A stretch of 64,000 nucleotides of DNA from Bacillus_BD sp963787345 (GTDB lineage: Bacteria > Bacillota > Bacilli > Bacillales > Cytobacillaceae), in NCBI GenBank assembly GCA_963787345.1, contig CAWBCW010000026.1, forward strand, positions 434,001 to 498,000, read 5' to 3'. Position numbers and translations under genes: made by a program. This document shows, one piece after another, positions 54,454 through 62,762 of this stretch (position 1 is its first letter; every line of letters starts with the position of its first letter). The notes under the pieces are model-generated. The model searched no databases, was not told the origin of the DNA, and was given only the letters and a program-made list of their open reading frames with translations.

Positions 54454-55656
54454 ATGAGAATTTTACATGTTCAAGCACAGCTGCCAAGTAAAACAGGAAG
54501 CGGCGTTTATTTTACAAATATTATTAAAGGACTAGAAGACCGTGCCCAACAAGCCTGTCTTTATGGATGCTACCCAGATTTTGAATGGGGGATTTTACCG
54601 GAAGATAAGCAGTATCAAGTCGTTTTTCCGAATGAAAATTGCAATTTTCTGCTTCCGGGAATGAGCGATGTGATGCCCTATGAAAGCACCATTTATGGAG
54701 AAATGACTCCTGAAATGACCGAGAACTGGAAAATGGCATTTGAGCCGGCAGTCCGTCAAGCGGTAGCTGATTTAAAACCTGACATTATTATTTCTCATCA
54801 CTTTTGGTTTTTAACTAGCCTTATTCGTCAATGGTTTCCTAATATAAAAGTAGCAGCTGTCAGTCATGGAACGGATTTGCGTCAGGCAGAGAAACATCCT
54901 CATTTGGCAGAGCAGTATACGAAGCACATTAAAAATTTAGATATTATTTTTACACTGAGCTCAAAGCATATTCCTTCTATTAAAAAAATCTATGGTGCCT
55001 CTGAAGAACGAGTTCGCGTTTTAGGGAGTGGCTTTAATGAGAAAACCTTTTATCCAGCTGAAAAAAATAAATACAAAGATATTTCTATCGTCTATGCCGG
55101 AAAGATTGCAGAAAGTAAAGGTGTTTTTCAATTGGTCGATACATTCAAAAATGGATTGAGTGACGAGAAGAATGTAAATTTAGAGTTATATGGATCTGGC
55201 GATAAAGAAGCCGTAGATCGATTAAAAAAAGGAATCGAATCGGATTCGCGCATAACTTATTACGGAGCTGTTACTCAAGATGCATTGGGAGATATCTTCC
55301 GGAAACACGAAGTTTTTGTATTGCCATCTTATTATGAAGGTCTTCCTTTAGTTGTTTTAGAAAGTTTAGCATGCGGTATGCGTGTAGTCGTGAATGAGTT
55401 TCCAGCTTTGATAGACCTTTTGAGCGGAACCATTAATGATAGCGACTGGGTGGAGCATGTCAAACAGCCCCGCTTAGAGAATATTGATCAGCCTGTTGAA
55501 GGTGATCTGTCAGCCTATTGTGACCGCCTTGGAGAAGCTTTAAAAAGACAAATTAATAGGGCTCGTGAAAGAGCAGAGCTTCCGGATGAACTTCATGAAA
55601 GCATTAATAAGTATTCTTGGACAGAACTTGTTGAACGTCTGTGGCAGACGATTTAG
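54454..55656 (+). CDS. Glycosyltransferase, GT4 type
   Basis: A 400-residue two-domain GT-B glycosyltransferase. The N-terminal part has LPSKTGSGVYFTNIIKGL and AAVSHGTDLRQAEKHPHL. The C-terminal part shows VRVLGSGFNEKTFYP, IVYAGKIAESKGVFQLV and the E-x7-E motif in VFVLPSYYEGLPLVVLESLACGM. No membrane segments are evident. It follows galE and probably uses a UDP-sugar, perhaps UDP-galactose. AAAGGAAA precedes ATG 54454. Acceptor unknown. Confidence 0.88.
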   Translation: MRILHVQAQLPSKTGSGVYFTNIIKGLEDRAQQACLYGCYPDFEWGILPEDKQYQVVFPNENCNFLLPGMSDVMPYESTIYGEMTPEMTENWKMAFEPAVRQAVADLKPDIIISHHFWFLTSLIRQWFPNIKVAAVSHGTDLRQAEKHPHLAEQYTKHIKNLDIIFTLSSKHIPSIKKIYGASEERVRVLGSGFNEKTFYPAEKNKYKDISIVYAGKIAESKGVFQLVDTFKNGLSDEKNVNLELYGSGDKEAVDRLKKGIESDSRITYYGAVTQDALGDIFRKHEVFVLPSYYEGLPLVVLESLACGMRVVVNEFPALIDLLSGTINDSDWVEHVKQPRLENIDQPVEGDLSAYCDRLGEALKRQINRARERAELPDELHESINKYSWTELVERLWQTI

Positions 55657-55675
55657 TAAGTAATTAAGCAGAGAA

Positions 55676-55731
55676 AAAGGACCAGTCCCTCGAGTCTATT
55701 AAAGTACTAACGTAGCGGGAGACTGGTCTTT
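55676..55731 (+). repeat. Dispersed GGTCAGTCCC-type hairpin, copy A (terminator)
   Basis: AAAGGACCAGTCCCT pairs with GGGAGACTGGTCTTT around a loop containing TTAAAGTACTAACG. It closes the galE-glycosyltransferase operon. Related copies lie at 58785, 59159 and 61462. Confidence 0.7.
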
Positions 55732-55818
55732 GATTCGTAGATATTATATGATTTGGATCTGTAATTAAAGTGCCATTTTTACTAATCGTTCAAACCAGTT
55801 GTTGTTTCAAATTAGAAC

Positions 55819-56076
55819 TTAAGGCTGTGGCAAAAGTTGTTGATCCTTCAAGATTCCGCTGATTTCCTCATCCTCGGGAAATCGTTCTACTTGCTTTTTG
55901 GAAAAAATAAGCTTTCCATCTACCATCACTTCAAAGACTCCTCCACTGGAAGGAATCAGGATGATTTCGGAAATACTTCCCTTGAAATGGTTCATTACTT
56001 CTTCCGTCACACTGACGGCTTTGGGCAAGTAATTTCACATCGTGCAAAATTCAATGGAAATTGGCTTTTTATTCAC
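55819..56076 (-). CDS. SelW/Rdx-family protein with in-frame TGA at the CxxU position
   Basis: On the minus strand GTG 56076-56074 follows AAGGAGG by seven bases and opens the frame VNKKPISIEFCTM, then TGA (56037-56035), then NYLPKAVSVTEEVMNHF, IPSSGGVFEVMVDGKLIFSKK and RFPEDEEISGIL, with a stop at 55819-55821. This is the SelT/SelW/SelH (Rdx) family, a thioredoxin-like fold whose active motif is CxxC or CxxU near the N-terminus. The TGA sits exactly at the U position (CTM-U). The ribosome binding site belongs only to the longer form. A hairpin CCGTCA-GTG-TGACGG begins 16 bases after the TGA. Either it is a selenoprotein or the cysteine codon has become a stop. The part after TGA alone (from TTG 56028) has no good start signal. 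Confidence 0.8.
56004..56018 (-). promoter_or_regulatory. SECIS-like hairpin after the in-frame TGA
   Basis: CCGTCA and TGACGG (mRNA sense) form a perfect six-base stem with a GTG loop, starting 16 bases after the TGA codon. Bacterial SECIS elements lie at about this distance and present loop G residues; the E. coli-type GGUC loop is not present, so the match is partial. Confidence 0.4.
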
Positions 56077-56105
56077 GAAAGTTCCTCCTTGTACACTGGT
56101 ATTTA

Positions 56106-56515
56106 GATAAGCGATGTTGCCAGTATTGTTTAGACTATATTTATCTTTTGTGTCTAGTGTACAAAGTCTTTTTTTACTTCTCAACATATTTGCTTATTTT
56201 GCCAACATAATAATAGTGAAAAACGGAAATATCCAATTGAAGATACTAATTGTGTTAAAGTCATAACTTCATTTATTGAGTATAGCCGCAAGTCTTAAGG
56301 GTGAGAGTCAGTGACATGGGAAGAGGTTTGCGATAATACGTAAATTAATATTTATAACTAAGCATCCTTGACTTTTACATTGAAGATAAACAAAAGTCGT
56401 AACAGATGTTGCCTATTAAGACTGCAAAAGAGATGTAAACTCTAAAGATGAAATGGTCTATCGTACTAGGTAGATAAAATACAAGGTCAATTTTTAGATC
56501 AGAGAGGGTGATAAA
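56106..56515. other. 410-base spacer before the UvrA paralogue
   Basis: No supportable gene. TTGACT at about 56369 and an A/T-rich stretch could form a promoter; a nine-codon frame MLPIKTAKEM lies at about 56406. I see no riboswitch. Confidence 0.4.
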
Positions 56516-58786
56516 ATGTCAAAAATAAAGGATGAGATTATTTTAAGAGGGCTTAAAGAAAATAATTTAAAAAGTGTAGATTTAAACATCCCGAAAGAAA
56601 AAATCATCGTATTTACGGGTCTTTCAGGCTCTGGAAAGAGTTCGGTTGTTTTTGATACATTAGCAACTGAAAGTAGAAGACAAATGACGTTGAACTATCC
56701 TCACTATGTTAGAAATCAAATGCCAAGGTACGAAAGACCCCAGGCTGACCTTATGCAAAACTTAAGCCCGGTTATCGTTGTAGAACAAAGAGCGATAGGG
56801 AGCAATACCCGTTCAACAGTAGGCACCTATATGGATATAAATCCATTAATTAGACTTTTGTTCTCACGAATTGGGGCGCCATCAATCAGTTCTGCCAACG
56901 ACTTTTTGAGCAAAAGTTCTTTTGGAGGATGTCCCGAATGTAATGGATTTGGAGAGGTCGTTCGTCCAGATCTGAATAAGATGATCGATTTCGATCTGTC
57001 ACTTCGGGAATATGCAGTGAAATTTAAGCCGTTATCACCTTCAGGCTGGCAAGGCAGATGGATGATAACCGGCGGATTATTCGATCCGGATAAACTGATT
57101 AAGGAATACCGAGATGAAGAGCTCCAACTGCTATTATATGGTCCTCAGAACGGAGAAAAAGTCTTTGCACCGTTTCATACAAAAAACGGACCTCAACCAC
57201 ATGAATGGGACGGGTTATTGCCGAGATTTACGCGGCTTTATATCAATCGAGACATTTCAAAGCTTAAAGGAGTAACCCAAGATGACGTTCTCGCCGTATC
57301 AACGCGAATCCTATGCCCAACCTGTCAAGGTTCAGGGCTAAATCCAAAGGTATTGGACTGTAGAATAAATGGGTTTAATATTGCAGAATACGATCAATTA
57401 GAGCTTATAGAACTACTGGAAGAACTTAGGAACATAAAAGATCCAATGGGAGAATCCGTCGCCCAACAAATAATCCCAGCAATCAAGCAACTAGCCCAAA
57501 TGGGATTAGGCTATTTGAGTCTATCAAGAAAAATGGGGACCTTGTCCGGCGGTGAAGCTCAAAGGGTAAAAATTGCTCGTCATTTAGGGAGCAGCTTAAA
57601 CAATATCACATACATATTCGATGAACCAAGTGCAGGACTTCATCCAGAAGAAACAGACATGCTAATCCAAATGATGAAAAGTCTAAAAGCCCAACATAAT
57701 ACCGTCATTGTCATCGAACACGATCTATCCGTAATAAAAGTAGCGGATGAAATCATCGAGATGGGACCAGGAGCAGGTATAAATGGGGGAGAAGTTGTTT
57801 ATCAAGGAAAGTTAAAAGGGCTAAAAAATACTCCAACCGCAACGATCCTAAACCACAATTTAAAAATTAACAAAAATCCAAGAGATATAGAAAGCTACTT
57901 TTCAATAAAAAGAGCAAGGAACAATAACTTAAAAGAGATAAACGTAAATATTCCTAAAAATGTATTAGTCTCTGTATGTGGAGTTTCTGGTTCAGGTAAA
58001 AGCTCCTTAATGTTGGGGGCGTTCTCAGAAAGTTATCCAGAAACGATCATGGTAGGGCAAGGCAGTATCGGAGTCTCTACCCGTTCGACACTCGCCACTT
58101 ATATGGGGATCATGGATGATATTCGTTCCATTTTTTCAAAGGAAACCGGGCAACGAGCAGGTTTGTTCAGCTTTAACTCTTTAGGGGCCTGTCCGATCTG
58201 TAAAGGAAAAGGAGTCCTAACGCCAGACGTAGCATTTGCAGATCCAGTAACAATCCCCTGCGAGGCGTGTGGCGGTACGCGATATTCGGACGAAGCACTA
58301 AGTTATCGCTATCAAGATAAAAACATCATGGAGATTTTAGCTTTAACGATAGACGAGGCAATTCACTCTTTTAAAATGCCGAAGATCATAAAAAGAGTGA
58401 GTACGTTAAAAGACGTAGGGTTAGGGTATCTAACGCTAGGACAGACAACAAGCTCTCTAAGTGGAGGAGAAATCCAACGTCTTAAACTTGCCAGCCACTT
58501 ACAAAAAGAAGGACAAATCTATTTATTAGACGAGCCATCTCTAGGATTGCACACAAAAGATAATGGAAAACTTTTAGATGTATTTCAAAAGCTTGTAAAC
58601 AGAGGAAATTCGGTCATTATTATCGAACACAATTTAGACTTTATAGCGGTAAGCGACTGGGTAATTGAATTAGGCCCAGGTGGAGGAAAACAAGGCGGCC
58701 ATATTCTATTTGAAGGCACACCAGAAGAGATGTTACATGCAGAAACATTGACAGCAAAATGGTTAAAGAATGGAGTTAGCATTTAA
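56516..58786 (+). CDS. UvrA paralogue (class II, UvrA-like ABC ATPase)
   Basis: A 756-residue tandem ABC ATPase of the UvrA family. Walker A motifs are GLSGSGKSS (about residue 36) and GVSGSGKSS (about residue 490); signature motifs are LSGGEAQRVKIA and LSGGEIQRLKLA; zinc-module cysteines occur as CPECNGFGE, CPTCQGSG, CPICKGKG and CEACGGTR. At 756 residues it is about 200 shorter than true UvrA, which fits the class that lacks the UvrB-binding part and is found near drug-resistance genes. AGAGGGTG precedes ATG 56516. Its role here is unknown. Confidence 0.9.
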   Translation: MSKIKDEIILRGLKENNLKSVDLNIPKEKIIVFTGLSGSGKSSVVFDTLATESRRQMTLNYPHYVRNQMPRYERPQADLMQNLSPVIVVEQRAIGSNTRSTVGTYMDINPLIRLLFSRIGAPSISSANDFLSKSSFGGCPECNGFGEVVRPDLNKMIDFDLSLREYAVKFKPLSPSGWQGRWMITGGLFDPDKLIKEYRDEELQLLLYGPQNGEKVFAPFHTKNGPQPHEWDGLLPRFTRLYINRDISKLKGVTQDDVLAVSTRILCPTCQGSGLNPKVLDCRINGFNIAEYDQLELIELLEELRNIKDPMGESVAQQIIPAIKQLAQMGLGYLSLSRKMGTLSGGEAQRVKIARHLGSSLNNITYIFDEPSAGLHPEETDMLIQMMKSLKAQHNTVIVIEHDLSVIKVADEIIEMGPGAGINGGEVVYQGKLKGLKNTPTATILNHNLKINKNPRDIESYFSIKRARNNNLKEINVNIPKNVLVSVCGVSGSGKSSLMLGAFSESYPETIMVGQGSIGVSTRSTLATYMGIMDDIRSIFSKETGQRAGLFSFNSLGACPICKGKGVLTPDVAFADPVTIPCEACGGTRYSDEALSYRYQDKNIMEILALTIDEAIHSFKMPKIIKRVSTLKDVGLGYLTLGQTTSSLSGGEIQRLKLASHLQKEGQIYLLDEPSLGLHTKDNGKLLDVFQKLVNRGNSVIIIEHNLDFIAVSDWVIELGPGGGKQGGHILFEGTPEEMLHAETLTAKWLKNGVSI

Positions 58787-58842
58787 AGGGTCAGTCCTCA
58801 GCTTGTTAAAATAATAACGTGCAGGGGACTAACCCTTTTTCT
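58785..58842 (+). repeat. Dispersed hairpin, copy B (terminator overlapping the stop codon)
   Basis: AAAGGGTCAGTCC (from 58785) pairs with GGACTAACCCTTT with one mismatch; loop TTGTTAAAATAATAACG. The stem begins within the stop codon of the UvrA paralogue. Confidence 0.75.
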
Positions 58843-58985
58843 CTGGTAACATTACTATTTTCCATCACATTAAACATTTTTATTCTTTTTAAAAATACGC
58901 ATCCAAAATGTTTTAAGTATGTGAACAGGGAATATCGCGAAATATAAAGCATGAAAAGATTTTAACTTCAAATAGGAGGATAGAG

Positions 58986-59114
58986 ATGAAAAAAGAAAAT
59001 AATGATTTAAACCAACTGCTAAAAAGTGGAGAAGATAGTGAAACCTTAGAAATAAGTTCAACAGGCTATGGATTAGAGTCTGTTTCACAGGAGGAAAAGG
59101 AAAATAAACAGGTA
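58986..59114 (+). CDS. Possible 42-residue peptide, unknown
   Basis: ATG 58986 follows a strong AGGAGGATAGAG. The peptide begins MKKENNDLNQLLKSGEDSET and continues with LEISSTGYGLESVSQEEKEINR: acidic, without membrane segment or cysteine. Length and leader-like N-terminus (LNQLL) could fit a peptide precursor, but no modification gene is intact nearby. It lies between hairpins B and C, so it is a separate transcript unit. Confidence 0.4.
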
Positions 59115-59158
59115 AATCATAATTCAACAAATTGTGGAGGGTTATGACATTAATTTTT

Positions 59159-59222
59159 TTAAAAAGGGTCTGCCCCTCAATGTGTAAAAGCATTAACGTG
59201 GTGGGGGGATGACCCCTTTTTT
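59159..59222 (+). repeat. Dispersed hairpin, copy C (terminator)
   Basis: AAAAAGGGTC then CCCCTC pairs with GGGGGG and GACCCCTTTTTT; loop TGTAAAAGCATTAACG. It closes the small peptide gene. Confidence 0.7.
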
Positions 59223-59570
59223 GATTAAAAAAGGATAAATACTTGAATTTGCTAGCGATAAAATGCATTTATAATTAATTGCAAGTTTAATATAATAAAC
59301 ACATTGGATTCATTTAGTATTCATAGAAATTAAAGTTATATTGGAAAGTAACTTACATGAGCAATAACTAAATAATGAAAAGGAATTTTTATTTAGGTTA
59401 CTAACAATAATTTCTTTCTTTACAGTAATTTGTTCAAATGAGAAGCTGAAGACCAAGTAACTCAAATTGGCGGAGAAAAAGAAGTGGTTATCCTCTTTAT
59501 CTTAGGATACGAAGATGAAATATCGATGGGCGAAATTGATTAAGAATAACTTTCAATTGGAGAATCGTTT
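59223..59570. other. Non-coding stretch with a short gene fragment
   Basis: One frame (59448-59543) reads EDQVTQIGGEKEVVILFILG and YEDEISMGEID before a stop, without a start. It looks like the tail of a larger protein; the GGEKEVVILFILGY part vaguely recalls the end of SagB-type nitroreductases. Nothing else is readable. Confidence 0.3.
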
Positions 59571-59932
59571 ATGTTATCAAGCTTGAAAAAAGAAACTGCT
59601 CCCTTTTATCCTTATTTTCCCTGCGCGCTTATTCCTGCTAGCTGTTTATGGTTAACCTCTTTTATTAACCTTTTAGTCCTCTTTTCAAGAAGTATCGTTA
59701 ATCGGAAAAACCGACATATTTGGAATGATCTTCTCTCTGCACAAACATTTATTACATAAACGGAAATGAAAACTATAGCAGTAGCACTGACAACCTGCCA
59801 AACCCTGTTTGAAACGTATTGGCATAAAATGATGGCGACTTCTGTTATATCGGTTATTCCGGTATTTATTTTGTTTGTATTCATTCAAAAATATCTTGTT
59901 AAAGGTCTTAATGCTGGCGGAGTGAAAGAGTA
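59571..59932 (+). pseudogene. 3' remnant of a MalG-type sugar ABC permease
   Basis: From about 59700 one frame reads NRKNRHIWNDLLSAQTFIT, a TAA at 59757-59759, then TEMKTIAVALTTCQ, WHKMMATSVISVIPVFILFVF and QKYLVKGLNAGGVKE with the true stop at 59930. This is the C-terminus of a MalG-like permease (WND...L, PV.ILF.F.QKYLV.GL.AGGVK). The upstream two thirds are missing or unreadable. It directly precedes a UgpC/MsmX-type ATPase gene, so a sugar ABC operon has been eroded here. Confidence 0.75.
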
Positions 59933-59985
59933 ACGTCGTTTACAATAGGAATATCTGTTATCTGCAAAAGAAAGGAGCTCAGATT

Positions 59986-61080
59986 ATGTCAAATTTGACC
60001 TTTAAATCCATTGGAAAAGTATATCCAGGGGGAATTCGCTCTGTAACAAATTTTAATCTTTCAATTGAAAATGAAGAATTTATTATTATTGTTGGTCCTT
60101 CTGGTTGCGGAAAATCAACGGTGTTACGTATGATTGCTGGCTTGGAAGAAATTTCAGAAGGTGAGCTTTATATTGATGACAAATTGGTAAACGATGTGGA
60201 ACCAAAGGATCGAGATATTGCCATGGTCTTCCAAAACTATGCTCTATATCCCCATATGAATATTTATAACAATATGGCTTTTGGGTTAAAGATACGAAAA
60301 ACACCGAAAAAAGAAATTGATACTCGTGTGAAAAAGGCGGCAACTATTCTTGGGATAGAGGATTTGCTTCAGCGTAAACCAAAAGCGTTATCAGGTGGTC
60401 AAAGACAAAGGGTGGCATTAGGAAGAGCGATAGTTCGAAATCCCAAGGTTTTTTTGATGGACGAGCCTTTATCTAATTTAGATGCAAAGCTTCGCGTCCA
60501 AACACGTTCTGAAATCGTGAAATTACATAAAAGCTTAAAAACAACTTTTATTTATGTTACACATGATCAAACAGAAGCCATGACAATGGGAGATAAAATT
60601 GTCGTTATGAAAGATGGAGTGATTCAACAATTTGCCTCCCCACAGGAGATCTATGACTTTCCTATCAATATGTTTGTGGCTGGTTTCATTGGAAGCCCGC
60701 AAATGAATTTCATTGAGGGAACATTGGTGGAATATGATCAATCTTTAGTATTTCAAAAGAATGAAAATCGGTTGAAGTTAGATGCTGATGCGGATGAAAG
60801 GCTACGTGAAAGAGGGGATTTAGGAAGAAGTGTCTTCCTTGGGGTCAGACCTGAAGACGTTAAGATTAATGGTGAGATGAAGGGTAATGCTATAAGTGGA
60901 AAAGTAGAAGTAGTAGAGAATATGGGAAGTGAAAAATTTCTATATATGAATACTGGAAATGAAAGTATTAGCGCAAAAGTAGGGAGAGACACAATGGTCG
61001 AACCTGGGGATTCCGTGTTCATTGGATTCAACCTACAGAAGGTGCATTTTTTTGATAAAGAGAGTGAGAAACGGATTTAA
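59986..61080 (+). CDS. Carbohydrate ABC transporter ATP-binding protein (UgpC/MsmX type)
   Basis: A 364-residue ATPase of the CUT1 sugar transporter family. It has Walker A GPSGCGKST (about residue 36), Q-loop FQNYALYPHM, signature LSGGQRQRVALGRAI, Walker B VFLMDEPLSNLD and switch histidine THDQTEAMTM, followed by the regulatory OB-like domain (FIGSPQMNFIEG, VFLGVRPEDV). AAAGGAGC precedes ATG 59986. Such ATPases can serve several permeases, so it may still function although the neighbouring permease is broken. Confidence 0.92.
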   Translation: MSNLTFKSIGKVYPGGIRSVTNFNLSIENEEFIIIVGPSGCGKSTVLRMIAGLEEISEGELYIDDKLVNDVEPKDRDIAMVFQNYALYPHMNIYNNMAFGLKIRKTPKKEIDTRVKKAATILGIEDLLQRKPKALSGGQRQRVALGRAIVRNPKVFLMDEPLSNLDAKLRVQTRSEIVKLHKSLKTTFIYVTHDQTEAMTMGDKIVVMKDGVIQQFASPQEIYDFPINMFVAGFIGSPQMNFIEGTLVEYDQSLVFQKNENRLKLDADADERLRERGDLGRSVFLGVRPEDVKINGEMKGNAISGKVEVVENMGSEKFLYMNTGNESISAKVGRDTMVEPGDSVFIGFNLQKVHFFDKESEKRI

Positions 61081-61211
61081 CTTCATTCAGAAAATGCCCT
61101 TATATCGAAAGCCAGTGACAGGTACAAAAGTCCCCTGCTTCAAAAGTTAAGGGACGAATAATCCGATTCAGTGGGGTTCAAATCCTGGCTGAAGAACTTA
61201 AGCTTCCGGCG
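61080..61211. repeat. Structured element, degenerate copy 2
   Basis: ACTTCATTCAG (61080-61090) equals the left end of the element at 28129; the right end GGCTGAAGAACTTAAGCTTCC (split after base 20; 61187-61207) resembles GGCTGAATGAAGTTAAAGCC of copy 1. The middle differs and holds GTCCC...GGGAC. The remainder up to 61461 is without a supportable gene. Confidence 0.45.
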
Positions 61212-61461
61212 AGCTTTGCAATTTTTTATGGTATTTTATCGAGCAAGCTTAAGGTTAATATCCGGGCGCAAATAAGGTGAGGCGAAATTTGATAAACAGT
61301 AAAAGAACCTTACCTTGAAGATTCTTTTATTGGAATTACGATATCAAAATGAAGTTACGTCATTATTTTATTATGGTTTTTGAAATTGTTTTGGCTATTC
61401 AACTTATGATCGTTATCGTATTGAGCCTAAAAAAGATGAAACAATAACAAAGTGGTCAGAT

Positions 61462-61516
61462 AAAAGGTCAGTCCCCAGTTGACTAAAGTGTGAACGCAGT
61501 GGGGACTGACCTTTTT
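61462..61516 (+). repeat. Dispersed hairpin, copy D (perfect 15-bp stem)
   Basis: AAAAGGTCAGTCCCC (61462-61476) and GGGGACTGACCTTTT (61501-61515) are perfect inverted repeats; loop GTTGACTAAAGTGTGAACG. This is the best conserved of the four copies and could act as a terminator in both directions. Confidence 0.8.
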
Positions 61517-61625
61517 CTTCTTCACTATTGCCTTTTTTAGTGCATGGGTTTCGTCTACAATCAGCACAATTTCGAGTTCATCCTTTCCATTTTCGGATAA
61601 ATACCATGCCGGTTTTTAGTTATTT

Positions 61626-62762
61626 TTATGAGAGTCTCATCTTAAAATCTTGATAGTCAAACTCGTGCGAAATGTGATAGTCCCCGTCTTTTCCTTTAAC
61701 GACGATGGTTGGTAAAGGCATGCCGTTAAACGTGTTGTTTTTAACCATTGTGTAGATGGCCATATTACCAAAAATCAAACGATCGCCAATGTTTAAAGGC
61801 TGATCAAAGGAATAATCTCCAACAATATCGCCTGAAAGACAGGTTTGCCCACCTAGACGATACAAAAATGGCTTTTCACCTATTTTACCAGCTCCAAGAA
61901 GAGGGGGCCGATAAGGCATTTCTAACACATCGGGCATATGACAGGTTGCTGAAGTGTCAAGAATGGCAATCTCTATTCCGTTTTGAACCTTATCAAGTAC
62001 AGTTGTAATTAGATATCCTGCATTGAAAGCCACTGCTTCTCCTGGTTCAAGATAAACTTCTAAGCCATACTTATCTTTCATTCTCTTTATACAAGCTTCA
62101 AGTCTCGGCATATCATAATCTTCTACTGTAATATAATGACCGCCACCAAAGTTGATCCATTCCATTTGGGACAGATAAGGACCAAACTTTTCCTCAACGA
62201 CATCAAGTGTTATTTCTAAATCAATAGCGTTTTGCTGACAAAGGGTGTGAAAATGCAGTCCTGAAACACCGTCAAGAAGATCAGGACGAAAATGCTCTCT
62301 CGTTACACCGAATCTGGAACCTGGTGCACATGGATCATAGATAGAGCGTCCACCTTGTGTGGAAAATTCAGGATTAATACGTAAGCCTACTTTTTTGCCA
62401 GACTTTAGAGCTTTTTCTTTATATTTTTCCAACTGTGAGAAAGAGTTAAAGATGATATGATCACAATAAGAAAGGATTTCATCCATTTCATGGTCTCGAT
62501 AAGCAGGAGAAAAAATGTGATTCTCTTTCCCCATTTCCTCATGACCAAGGCGAGCTTCATATAAGCCACTTGCTGTTGTCCCGCTTAAATATTTTCCTAT
62601 AAGAGGGTACATCATCGTCATTGAAAACGCCTTTTGTGCTAAAAGAACTTTACACCCTGTGCGTTTCATGACTCCGTTTAATATTTTAAGGTTTTTTTCC
62701 AGAAGAACTTCATCGATGACATAACATGGTGTCGGTAATTCCTCGAATCTCATTTTAACCAT
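61626..62762 (-). CDS. nspC: Carboxynorspermidine decarboxylase
   Basis: A PLP-dependent fold-III decarboxylase of 378 residues, acting after carboxynorspermidine/carboxyspermidine synthase to give norspermidine or spermidine. Marks are TPCYVIDEVLLEKNLKIL, the PLP lysine in LLAQKAFS (about residue 43), SGLYEARLG, GLHFHTLCQQ, WINFGGGHYIT, EPGEAVAFNAGYL and the C-terminal active-site cysteine in TCLSGDIVGDY. The ATG overlaps the end of the upstream synthase gene by eight bases, so the two are coupled. Decarboxylation of carboxyspermidine is as likely as that of carboxynorspermidine. Confidence 0.92.
   Translation of the reverse strand: MVKMRFEELPTPCYVIDEVLLEKNLKILNGVMKRTGCKVLLAQKAFSMTMMYPLIGKYLSGTTASGLYEARLGHEEMGKENHIFSPAYRDHEMDEILSYCDHIIFNSFSQLEKYKEKALKSGKKVGLRINPEFSTQGGRSIYDPCAPGSRFGVTREHFRPDLLDGVSGLHFHTLCQQNAIDLEITLDVVEEKFGPYLSQMEWINFGGGHYITVEDYDMPRLEACIKRMKDKYGLEVYLEPGEAVAFNAGYLITTVLDKVQNGIEIAILDTSATCHMPDVLEMPYRPPLLGAGKIGEKPFLYRLGGQTCLSGDIVGDYSFDQPLNIGDRLIFGNMAIYTMVKNNTFNGMPLPTIVVKGKDGDYHISHEFDYQDFKMRLS

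Noticed and set aside
58870..59268. 132-codon minus-strand open frame around the hairpin at 59159
   Set aside because: It runs through a terminator hairpin and a plus-strand peptide gene with a good ribosome binding site; its composition is not protein-like.
59571..59759. 62-codon frame as a free-standing gene
   Set aside because: Its second half is recognisable permease sequence that continues past the stop; the frame is part of a broken gene.
61170..61200. tRNA T-arm-like string GGTTCAAATCC
   Set aside because: The flanking bases do not pair as a T stem and no acceptor, D or anticodon arm is present; it belongs to the repeat element copy 2.
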